From Methylotenera sp. (lineage in GTDB: Bacteria; Pseudomonadota; Gammaproteobacteria; Burkholderiales; Methylophilaceae), in the NCBI GenBank assembly GCA_013816325.1, contig JACDEP010000120.1, positions 1 through 6,803 of the forward strand: 6,803 nt of DNA, given 5' to 3'. The position numbers were made by a program, and so were the translations under genes. This document shows, in pieces, positions 1 through 5,491 of the stretch; positions within the stretch are counted from its first letter, which is position 1; each line of letters opens with the position of its first letter. The notes below the pieces were generated by a model. That model saw only the letters and a program-made list of their open reading frames with translations, did no database searches and was not told the DNA's origin.

Positions 1-626
1 CAGTTATCCGGGTTTTCTACCTGCTGGTTATTTTCTATAGACTGTCTGAACATACCGTATTCATAACGAATACCATATCCCGCAGCCGGAATATCCATGG
101 TCGCCATAGAGTCAAGAAAACACGCAGCTAAGCGCCCCAAGCCTCCATTACCTAAAGCTGCGTCTGTTTCCATCTCAACGGCGTGCTCCAAGTTGCGGCC
201 TAAACTTGCCATCTCTTCTTTAAGTTCTTCTTGAATGCCCAAATTTAGTGCAGCATTAGTCAGCATGCGCCCGATCAAGAACTCCAGGGATAAGTAATAC
301 ACACGTTTCGGGTCATCGCGATAGTAAGATTCAGCCGTAGCTACCCACCGCTCGACCACATGGTCACGCACGGTATAACTGGCGGTGTGATACCAGTCTC
401 TAGGAGTTGCAACAATATTGGTTTTGAAGCTGGAAAAGATCAGGTGATTTTGCAGCGCCTGATGGATCGGCGTCAGCTTAGGGATAATGGTGATTTCTTT
501 TAACTTAGCTGCGGATGCCCTGGCTTCCTCCGGCTTGCTAGGTAACTTGCCCACGTTATACTGGGGATCTAGCTTTTTTGCATTAGGTTCTGGTGCTGAT
601 TTCTTAGGAGTTACGGGGGTTGTCAT
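1..626 (-). CDS. glgP: Glycogen/maltodextrin phosphorylase, N-terminal part (cut by left edge)
   Basis: This is the first 208 codons of a GT35-family alpha-glucan phosphorylase, which releases glucose-1-phosphate from glycogen or maltodextrin in the cytosol using pyridoxal phosphate. I translated it from the ATG at 626-624. Two family blocks are plain: YYLSLEFLIGR at residues 110-120 and the glycine-rich LGNGGLGRLAACFLDS at about 158-173, followed by GYGIRYEYGMF (about 183-193). Full-length family members are about 800-840 residues, so roughly three quarters of the gene lies outside the window. The first 45 or so residues are low-complexity, rich in Pro, Lys and Ala, and make the N-terminus about 35-40 residues longer than that of E. 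coli GlgP. No good Shine-Dalgarno precedes the ATG, so a somewhat later start cannot be excluded. The family assignment is secure; glgP rather than malP is the likelier name but is not proven by this fragment. Confidence 0.95.
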   Translation of the reverse strand, partial: MTTPVTPKKSAPEPNAKKLDPQYNVGKLPSKPEEARASAAKLKEITIIPKLTPIHQALQNHLIFSSFKTNIVATPRDWYHTASYTVRDHVVERWVATAESYYRDDPKRVYYLSLEFLIGRMLTNAALNLGIQEELKEEMASLGRNLEHAVEMETDAALGNGGLGRLAACFLDSMATMDIPAAGYGIRYEYGMFRQSIENNQQVENPDN

Positions 627-655
627 GGCGGCAATCTGAAATAGGATTAATGTCT

Positions 656-688
656 ATTCTAGCAAATAATAAGCCATGATTATGACAG
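656..688 (-). promoter_or_regulatory. Candidate glgP promoter: extended -10 with Pho-box-like heptamers
   Basis: On the minus strand an extended -10, TGCTAGAAT (664-656), lies about 30 bp before the glgP ATG, with no recognisable -35. In its place are CTGTCAT (688-682), 4 nt, then ATGGCTT (677-671), followed by 9 nt and the -10. The first heptamer matches the PhoB half-site consensus CTGTCAT fully and the second matches 4 of 7. The layout resembles PhoB-activated promoters, where the box replaces the -35. This is pattern reading only. Confidence 0.35.
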
Positions 689-832
689 TTGGTAGATTAC
701 TTATTTTTTAGCCAAGCGAATTTTTTCTTACGAAATTCAATATGCTTAAAAAAAATGATCGGCTTATATGAATAAATTCAACGCGGTCATAAAAATAATG
801 CAAGGAGATGCATGTTGCCATGCGGTACAACA

Positions 833-881
833 ACCTAACACAAATTGGGATTTGCGCAGGCATTCAAACCCTGTGTTAGGC
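833..881. repeat. Imperfect inverted repeat / hairpin with attC-like ends
   Basis: CCTAACACA (834-842) is the exact reverse complement of TGTGTTAGG (872-880). Inside this 9-bp outer stem, an unpaired AATT (843-846) is followed by an inner stem GGG-A-TTTG (847-854) against CAAACCC (865-871), with A850 bulged and a 10-nt loop (855-864). With one flanking base on each side the ends read ACCTAAC and GTTAGGC. These fit the integron attC core patterns RYYYAAC and GTTRRRY, and an internal asymmetric bulge plus an extrahelical base is also attC-like. At 49 bp it is shorter than typical attC sites (about 57 bp and up), and no integrase or second site is visible. The hairpin is certain; its identity is not. 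Confidence 0.55.
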
Positions 882-952
882 AAGGCTTAAATTCTGTTAA
901 ATTCAAATTTGTTTTCATTACTATTCATGTGTCTTATTTATTACCATAAGTA

Positions 953-1165
953 TTAATTCATTGCATGATGCAGCTTAGTTTGCATGATGATCTTTGCAGC
1001 GGCTTTGCGCATCATTTCACTCATCATGAAAAAGTTACTAGCGTCCAGCCTTAACGAAGTGTCGCCTACTTCCAGCTCAACCAAATCTTTGGCCTTGTTA
1101 TAAAGCACCTTGCATTCTGCATCACCTGCCAATTTTGTTTGGCTTACCATTAGTCGTTTACTCAT
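953..1165 (-). CDS. Unrecognised 70-aa protein under Fur-type control
   Basis: I do not recognise this family. The product starts MSKRLMVSQT and ends KLHHAMN. It has one cysteine (C18), an alternating hydrophobic/charged stretch at about 18-41 that looks like beta strands, and a likely amphipathic helix at about 43-64. The C-terminal half is rich in methionine (M47, M48, M51, M52, M61, M69) and has a His pair (H66-H67), residues that could bind metal. No signal peptide or membrane segment is seen, so it is probably cytosolic. It stands alone: htpG upstream on the same strand is closed off by a terminator, and the next gene downstream is more than 300 bp away. The Shine-Dalgarno is weak. The promoter and Fur box directly upstream make a real gene with an iron-limitation role likely. 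It does not resemble HemP or Bfd. Function is unknown. Confidence 0.8.
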   Translation of the reverse strand: MSKRLMVSQTKLAGDAECKVLYNKAKDLVELEVGDTSLRLDASNFFMMSEMMRKAAAKIIMQTKLHHAMN

Positions 1166-1194
1166 GACCGCAATCCCGTAACAAATAATATTTA

Positions 1195-1217
1195 CAAATG
1201 ATAATGATTCTCATTTG
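1195..1217. promoter_or_regulatory. Fur box (operator)
   Basis: A 23-bp palindrome centred on G1206 has 10 of 11 base pairs symmetric; the only mismatch is T1202/C1210. Its core reads TGATAAT-G-ATTCTCA (1199-1213), matching 14 of 15 positions of the 7-1-7 Fur consensus TGATAAT-G-ATTATCA. It sits on the -10 and spacer of the promoter for the 70-aa gene, the classical position for iron-dependent repression by Fe(II)-Fur. Confidence 0.9.
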
Positions 1218-1226
1218 AGTTGTCAA
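1198..1226 (-). promoter_or_regulatory. Sigma70 promoter of the 70-aa protein gene
   Basis: On the minus strand a perfect -35 TTGACA (1226-1221) is followed by a 17-nt spacer and a -10 TATCAT (1203-1198, 5 of 6 to consensus), about 33 bp before the ATG. The hexamers and the ideal spacing make this the best sigma70 promoter in the window. Its spacer and -10 are covered by the Fur box, so repression by bound Fur would block RNA polymerase. Confidence 0.85.
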
Positions 1227-1250
1227 GAATATTCTTTGAGGAAGGCCTGG

Positions 1251-1288
1251 AATAAACCCGCTAAACAATTCGTAGGCGGGTTTTTAGA
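1251..1288 (-). terminator. Hairpin terminator after htpG
   Basis: AAACCCGC (1254-1261) pairs with GCGGGTTT (1276-1283) around a 14-nt loop. Read on the minus strand, the stem begins a few bases past the htpG stop and is followed by a short T-rich run (TTTATT). On the plus strand the run is TTTTT, so it could work in both directions. Its position directly after htpG, with the next gene's own promoter behind it, supports a role as the htpG terminator. Confidence 0.75.
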
Positions 1289-1294
1289 ACGAAG

Positions 1295-3214
1295 CTAGCT
1301 AATTAAGCTATTCATACGTTTAACAAAACTCGCAGGATCATCCAACATACCGCCCTCTGCCAGTAATGCTTGATCGAACAATACGTGCGTCAGGTCATTG
1401 AATACCGTGTCAGTAGTTTCATTTTCTAAGCGTTTTACTAATTTATGGTTAGGGTTAATTTCCAAGATGGGTTTGGTTTCCGGTGCATTTTGACCGGCCG
1501 CTTTTAAAATACGGGCCAAATTGCCGGATAAGTCATGCGCATCACTTACCAAACATGCTGGCGAATCTGTCAAACGATGCGTAACTCGTACATCCTTAAC
1601 TTGCTCGCCTAAGGCAGCTTTAATCTTCTCAACCAATGATTTAGCTTCTTCTTCAATTTTCTTCTGAATCTCTTTTTCAGTTTCAGAATCCAATTTACCT
1701 AAATCCAAATCACCCTTAGCAATAGATTGCAATTTCTTGCCTTCAAATTCAGTCAAGCCCCCTAATAGCCATTCATCCACACGGTCAGACATCAATAACA
1801 CTTCAATGCCTTTTTTACGGAAGATTTCCAGATGCGGGCTATGCTGTGCAGCTGCAAAACTATCTGCCGTAATGTAATAAATCACGTCCTGCTCAGCTTG
1901 CATGCGGGAAACGTAGTCTTTGAGTGAAACCTCTTGTACATCCGTATCCGCTTTTGTAGAAGCAAACCTTAATAAACTGGCAATCTTGTCTTTATTAGCG
2001 AAGTCTTCACCTGGGCCTTCCTTAAGCACGCGGCCAAACTCACCCCAGAATTTTTTGTAATCTTCAGGTTTGTTCTCGGCCATATCTTCCAAAAGGCCTA
2101 GCACTTTTTTCACCGAACCGGCTTTTATCGCATCCACATCACGGCTGGACTGCAAGATTTCACGCGAAACGTTCAAGGGCAAATCAGACGTATCGATCAC
2201 GCCCCGCACAAAACGCAAGTATTGCGGCATGAGCTTTTCAGCATCCTCCATAATGAATACACGTTTTACATAGAGCTTAATGCCGTGGCGGCGCTCGCGG
2301 TCATATAGGTCAAACGGAGCCTTGCTGGGAATATACAACAAGGAAATATATTCTTGTTTACCTTCTACGCGGCTGTGTGTGTAAGCCAACGGGTTTTCAA
2401 AGTCATGCGACACATGCTTGTAGAACTCTTGATATTCCTCTTCGGTAATATCGTTTTTGCTGCGCGCCCACAATGCAGAAGCGCGGTTAACGGTTTCATC
2501 CTCATCAGTGGGTACTTCCGCGCCATCTTTCCACTCGCTTTTCTTCATGACGATAGGCAAGGTAATATGGTCGGAGTATTTGCGGATGATAGTTTTGAGT
2601 TTCCAGTCACTCAGAAATTCGTCTTCGCCTTCGCGTAAGTGAAGTACCACTTCAGTACCGCGGCTTGCTTTCTCAGCATCTTCTAAAGTGAAGTCACCCT
2701 CACCGGTTGATTCCCAACGAACAGATTCGCTAAAGCCTGCACGCCGGGTTGTTAACGTGACCTTGTCGGCAATAATAAATGAGGAATAGAAACCAACGCC
2801 GAACTGGCCAATCAAGTTAGCGTCCTTGGCCTGATCACCTGTTAAAGCATTGAAAAATTCTTTGGTGCCGGATTTAGCAATGGTACCGATGTTGCTGATG
2901 ACTTCATCACGGCTCATACCAATACCATTATCGGAAATAGTCACCGTGCGTGCTTCTTTATCAAAAGCAATGCGGATTTTCAGTTCGCTATTATTTTCAT
3001 ACAACGCGCCGTTCGCAAGCGCTTCAAAGCGCAGTTTATCGGCCGCGTCGGATGCGTTAGAAATAAGCTCACGCAATACAATTTCTTTATTACTGTAAAG
3101 CGAGTGAATCATGAGTTGCAGAAGCTGTTTCACCTCTGCCTGGAATGCCATGGTTTGCGGACTATGTTTGTCTTCAGCTTCTTGTTTGTTTTTATCGCCA
3201 GTTTGTTTTGCCAT
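1295..3214 (-). CDS. htpG: Chaperone protein HtpG (bacterial Hsp90)
   Basis: This is a complete 639-aa HtpG, the ATP-dependent homodimeric cytosolic chaperone that remodels client proteins, usually with DnaK. The N-terminal GHKL ATPase domain shows ELISNASDAADKLRF (49-63, with catalytic E49 and Mg-binding N53), DNGIGM (95-100), the lid segment GTIAKSGTKEF (110-120) and GQFGVGFYS (136-144). The middle domain has the conserved LPLNVSREILQ block (345-355), whose R351 corresponds to the arginine that contacts ATP. A C-terminal dimerisation domain follows and, as in bacteria generally, there is no MEEVD tail. Length is close to E. coli HtpG (624 aa), the difference being a charged N-terminal extension of about 15 residues. 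The start is fixed by a strong AGGAGG at 3225-3220, 5 nt before the ATG. The gene is monocistronic, with a sigma32-type promoter upstream and a terminator downstream. Confidence 0.98.
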   Translation of the reverse strand: MAKQTGDKNKQEAEDKHSPQTMAFQAEVKQLLQLMIHSLYSNKEIVLRELISNASDAADKLRFEALANGALYENNSELKIRIAFDKEARTVTISDNGIGMSRDEVISNIGTIAKSGTKEFFNALTGDQAKDANLIGQFGVGFYSSFIIADKVTLTTRRAGFSESVRWESTGEGDFTLEDAEKASRGTEVVLHLREGEDEFLSDWKLKTIIRKYSDHITLPIVMKKSEWKDGAEVPTDEDETVNRASALWARSKNDITEEEYQEFYKHVSHDFENPLAYTHSRVEGKQEYISLLYIPSKAPFDLYDRERRHGIKLYVKRVFIMEDAEKLMPQYLRFVRGVIDTSDLPLNVSREILQSSRDVDAIKAGSVKKVLGLLEDMAENKPEDYKKFWGEFGRVLKEGPGEDFANKDKIASLLRFASTKADTDVQEVSLKDYVSRMQAEQDVIYYITADSFAAAQHSPHLEIFRKKGIEVLLMSDRVDEWLLGGLTEFEGKKLQSIAKGDLDLGKLDSETEKEIQKKIEEEAKSLVEKIKAALGEQVKDVRVTHRLTDSPACLVSDAHDLSGNLARILKAAGQNAPETKPILEINPNHKLVKRLENETTDTVFNDLTHVLFDQALLAEGGMLDDPASFVKRMNSLIS

Positions 3215-3249
3215 GTTGACCTCCTATATATTTATAATATCTTCTAAGT

Positions 3250-3278
3250 AAATTAGGCATTGTCATCAAAGTTTCAAG
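3250..3278 (-). promoter_or_regulatory. Sigma32 (heat-shock) promoter of htpG
   Basis: On the minus strand the heptamer CTTGAAA (3278-3272) exactly matches the sigma32 -35 consensus. After 14 nt comes CCTAATTT (3257-3250), matching 6 of 8 positions of the -10 consensus CCCCATNT. It lies about 36 bp before the htpG ATG, as expected for RpoH control of an Hsp90 gene. Confidence 0.75.
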
Positions 3279-3293
3279 CCCAAGCAGTAAAAT
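3260..3293 (+). promoter_or_regulatory. Candidate ppx promoter with Pho-box-like element
   Basis: TTGTCAT (3260-3266; 6 of 7 to the PhoB half-site CTGTCAT), 4 nt, then GTTTCAA (3271-3277; 4 of 7), then 10 nt and a -10-like TAAAAT (3288-3293). This is the geometry of PhoB-activated promoters, but the second half-site is poor. It overlaps the -35 of the divergent htpG heat-shock promoter on the other strand. Low certainty. Confidence 0.3.
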
Positions 3294-3350
3294 AGAAAAA
3301 ATAATATTGTTTTGAGCAAAAATAAAAGTAAAAAGTGCATACTTATCATT

Positions 3351-4883
3351 ATGGAAAATAACATCAATAACACCAGCACCCCCGTAGATAAAGCCCTGCT
3401 TGCTGCAGTAGACCTCGGTTCCAATAGCTTTCGGTTAGAAATTGGCCAACTGGATAGTGGGCATATCCAAAGAATCGAATACCTCAAAGAAGCTGTGAGG
3501 CAAGGCGGTGATCTGGATGAAGAACGCAATTTGACCCCAGAGTCAATAGAGCGCGGATTGAAATGTCTTGCTAGGTTCGGCGAGCGTTTGCAAGGTTTTG
3601 ATACCATGCATGTGCGTGCAGTAGCCACACAAACGCTGCGTGAAGCAAATAACCGCGATGTATTTCTGAAGTTAGCCAAAAAAGCTTTAGGCTTTGAGGT
3701 TGAAGTGATTTCAGGCGTAGAAGAAGCACGCTTGATCTATCAAGGCGTGAGCCGCTTCTTGCCGCAATCCAATGAGCGCAGATTGGTGATTGATATTGGC
3801 GGTCGTTCGACTGAATTCATTTTAGGTCAAGGCTTTGAATCACATCACACTGCATCCTTGCATGTAGGTTCAGTCGCATGGTCACTCAAGCATTTTGGTA
3901 CAGGGGAGTTTACTGAAAAAGCCTTTGACCGCGCAGAGATTGCTGCGGAATCCATTTTCGAAACGTTAGGCGTTAATTTTAACCGCAAGCAATGGGATGT
4001 TGCTTATGGCGCATCAGGCACTGTCGGCGCAGTCGCAGAAGTATTATCGCAATATGGCCGACCAGTAGAGGTCGTTACCAAGGAAGGCTTGCTTTGGCTG
4101 CGTGAAGAGTTATTGAAAGCTAGGCATATCGACAAGCTGCGCTTATTAGGGTTAAAAGAAGACCGCAAAGCCGTCATAGGGGGCGGGCTATCAATTCTGT
4201 TAGCAGTGTTTGATTTCCTCGGCATTGAATCTCTAAATGTTGCTAAAGGCGCATTAAGGCATGGCTTGTTGTATGACATGCTGGCCAGGGAAAACGACAT
4301 GGTTGATTTGCGCAACCTGTCCGTTAACCGCCTCGCCAGGAAATTCGATGTGGATGAATTACAAGCACAGACCGTGGCAGAGGTCGCCAGCAAGTTATTC
4401 GAAAAAATAGGCGAAGAGACTAATTTTGCTGCGGGTGAACGGCAAGTGCATGCACGTAAACTGAAATGGGCCGCGCAATTGTATGAAATCGGGAACATTG
4501 TTTCACCCATTGACGCCCATCTTCACGGCGCCTATATCCTTGAACATGCAGATCCACCCGGTTTTTCGCAAAGTGAATTGCATTGCCTGAGTCTTTTGAT
4601 ATTAGGCCACAGAGCGAAACTTAAGAGACTGGTTGCTGACTTTTCAGACCGAATTTTTATCATGCAACTTACTTGTTTACGTTTGGCTGTAATTTTATGC
4701 CATGCACGTCAGATGCCGAACCTGCGCGGCATTCAATTAAACTTATCTAGCAATACGATTAGTTTGAGCTTACCTAAAAACTGGCCGGAGAAATACCCGC
4801 AATCCTACTATCTTTTGGATGAAGAAATCATTGCCTGGCAGAAAACGCCTTGGACATTTGAAGTCATAATTTTGTCACAATAA
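3351..4883 (+). CDS. ppx: Exopolyphosphatase / pppGpp phosphatase family protein (Ppx/GppA)
   Basis: Ppx releases phosphate from the ends of polyphosphate chains; the closely related GppA hydrolyses pppGpp. With the ATG at 3351 the product is 510 aa, matching the family (E. coli Ppx 513, GppA 494). The actin-like fold shows phosphate-binding loop 1 AAVDLGSNSFRLEIG (18-32), ISGVEEARLIYQGV (120-133) carrying the region of the catalytic glutamate, and loop 2 VIDIGGRSTEFILG (146-159). The C-terminal half carries the degenerate HD-like domain, with YEIG...HLHGAYILEHADPPGFS. In this block a tyrosine stands where E. coli Ppx has the His of LHEVG. An in-frame TTG at 3312 would add 13 residues, but neither start has a strong Shine-Dalgarno and the ATG fits the family better. 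The polyP kinase gene close by favours Ppx over GppA. It is divergent from htpG and is followed by the histone-like gene 83 bp downstream. Confidence 0.93.
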   Translation: MENNINNTSTPVDKALLAAVDLGSNSFRLEIGQLDSGHIQRIEYLKEAVRQGGDLDEERNLTPESIERGLKCLARFGERLQGFDTMHVRAVATQTLREANNRDVFLKLAKKALGFEVEVISGVEEARLIYQGVSRFLPQSNERRLVIDIGGRSTEFILGQGFESHHTASLHVGSVAWSLKHFGTGEFTEKAFDRAEIAAESIFETLGVNFNRKQWDVAYGASGTVGAVAEVLSQYGRPVEVVTKEGLLWLREELLKARHIDKLRLLGLKEDRKAVIGGGLSILLAVFDFLGIESLNVAKGALRHGLLYDMLARENDMVDLRNLSVNRLARKFDVDELQAQTVAEVASKLFEKIGEETNFAAGERQVHARKLKWAAQLYEIGNIVSPIDAHLHGAYILEHADPPGFSQSELHCLSLLILGHRAKLKRLVADFSDRIFIMQLTCLRLAVILCHARQMPNLRGIQLNLSSNTISLSLPKNWPEKYPQSYYLLDEEIIAWQKTPWTFEVIILSQ

Positions 4884-4917
4884 ACACATAAAATATTCAC
4901 AGAATGCGCATTGCATT

Positions 4918-4961
4918 TTGTATTAAACAATATAAACTATTTATACTGTTTATTTAGGGAG
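4918..4961 (+). promoter_or_regulatory. Candidate promoter and ribosome binding site of the histone-like gene
   Basis: A -10-like TATACT (4942-4947; 5 of 6 to consensus) lies 18 nt after a weak -35, TTGTAT (4918-4923), in the AT-rich gap after ppx. AGGGAG (4956-4961) lies 5 nt before the ATG at 4967 and fixes the start. A short leader of about a dozen bases would result. The gene may also be read through from ppx, since I see no convincing terminator between them. Confidence 0.4.
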
Positions 4962-4966
4962 ATATC

Positions 4967-5476
4967 ATGTCTAAAATTAATCCATTACAAGCTGCAGCAT
5001 TAAGTGGCAGCACACCTGTCGAGTTAACAAGTAGTACAACTAAAAGTACAGTAGTAGCAAATACTGCTACCAAAAAGAAAGAGCCTGCAAAGGTAAGCAC
5101 CGCGGCCGTTAAAGCCGCTGTCAAACCTGTAGTTAAAGCAAAACTCGCGATAGCTGTAAAACCAGCAACGGCAAAGCCTGTAGCAAAATCAGTGGCTAAA
5201 CCAGCTCCTGCAAAAAAAGTTATTAAAGCTGCTAAACCAGTAAAAGAAAAAACACCGAAGTTAAAAATGGAGCGTGATAGCTTCACCATGCCTAAAGTAG
5301 AATACGCGCAGCTTTATGTATTGAAAGAGCGTTTGATTAAACTAGGTCAGGCTTCAAAGAAAAGTGAACTATTACGTGCTGGCATTATGCAGCTTACTGC
5401 TATGACTGACGCAGCTTTAAAAGCTGCTATGGCAAAAGTACCTGCCATTAAAACAGGCAGACCTAAAAAGAAATAG
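4967..5476 (+). CDS. Histone H1-like, Lys/Ala/Pro-rich DNA-binding protein with C-terminal conserved domain
   Basis: The 169-aa product has two parts. Residues 1-100 form an unstructured tail with 22 lysines and, from residue 36 on, AVKPVVKAK / AKPVAKSVAKPAPAKK-type repeats with only two acidic residues (E39, E94), as in eukaryotic H1 tails and bacterial AlgP/PhaF-type proteins. Residues about 102-169 form a compact domain: RDSFTMPKVEYAQLYVLKERL, then KKSELLRAGIMQL, ending IKTGRPKKK. The strand-helix-helix pattern with KKSELLRAGI resembles ribbon-helix-helix-type modules seen in betaproteobacterial H1-like proteins (from memory), and TGRPKKK resembles an AT-hook core. No signal peptide or membrane segment is visible, so it should act on the nucleoid. 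It lies between ppx and the convergent sixA-ppk pair, suggesting, by inference, a link to polyP granules. The DNA-binding nature is well supported; the exact role is unknown. Confidence 0.85.
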   Translation: MSKINPLQAAALSGSTPVELTSSTTKSTVVANTATKKKEPAKVSTAAVKAAVKPVVKAKLAIAVKPATAKPVAKSVAKPAPAKKVIKAAKPVKEKTPKLKMERDSFTMPKVEYAQLYVLKERLIKLGQASKKSELLRAGIMQLTAMTDAALKAAMAKVPAIKTGRPKKK

Positions 5477-5491
5477 TTATTTAAATTTAAG

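Larger units (their letters stand above)
627..952. other. Gene-poor intergenic region between glgP and the Fur-controlled gene
   Basis: This 326-bp AT-rich stretch separates two minus-strand genes and holds no gene I recognise. It contains the candidate glgP promoter at its left end, a small perfect hairpin (GCATG, loop TTGC, CATGC; 810-823), and the larger imperfect hairpin at 834-880. A 40-codon plus-strand reading frame (768-890) crosses both hairpins but has no Shine-Dalgarno and no recognisable product. I see no poly-T-tailed terminator for the 70-aa gene here, so its transcript may end at, or be protected by, the 834-880 hairpin. Confidence 0.6.

Noticed and set aside
808..879. Short plus-strand leader-like frame after AAGGAG (802-807)
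   Set aside because: The first ATG abuts the AAGGAG and the second is 12 nt away, the peptide is unremarkable, and there is no plus-strand gene downstream for a leader to control.
835..918. 27-codon minus-strand frame downstream of the Fur-controlled gene
   Set aside because: No Shine-Dalgarno and no recognisable product; its end is set by the palindrome arm.
961..989. 10-bp direct repeat TTGCATGATG (961-970 and 980-989)
   Set aside because: It lies within the end of the 70-aa gene, the copies are read in different frames, and two short copies with His/Met codons can arise by chance.
3312..3350. In-frame TTG start giving ppx 13 extra residues
   Set aside because: It has no Shine-Dalgarno, TTG is a poor start, and the extra residues (Lys-rich then hydrophobic) are not typical of the family; the ATG at 3351 gives the usual length.
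3266..3679. 137-codon minus-strand frame opposite the start of ppx
   Set aside because: It lies antisense to strongly conserved ppx codons, the translation is Ser/Arg-rich with no family features, and it would begin inside ppx; it is a shadow.
4004..4510. 168-codon minus-strand frame inside ppx
   Set aside because: It is antisense to conserved ppx sequence with low-complexity Ser/Asn/Arg translation; a shadow of the coding strand.
4903..4912. Perfect 10-bp palindrome AATGCGCATT after ppx, as a terminator or operator
   Set aside because: It has no loop and no T-run directly after it and matches no operator I know; too short to support.
4954..5289. Hydrophobic 111-codon minus-strand frame opposite the histone-like gene, resembling a membrane protein
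   Set aside because: The Ala/Phe/Thr-rich translation is just the complement of Lys/Ala codons on the plus strand; the plus-strand gene has a Shine-Dalgarno and a conserved C-terminal domain.
5481..5490. Palindrome TTAAATTTAA in the gap between the convergent genes
   Set aside because: Expected by chance in such AT-rich sequence; too weak to act as a terminator.
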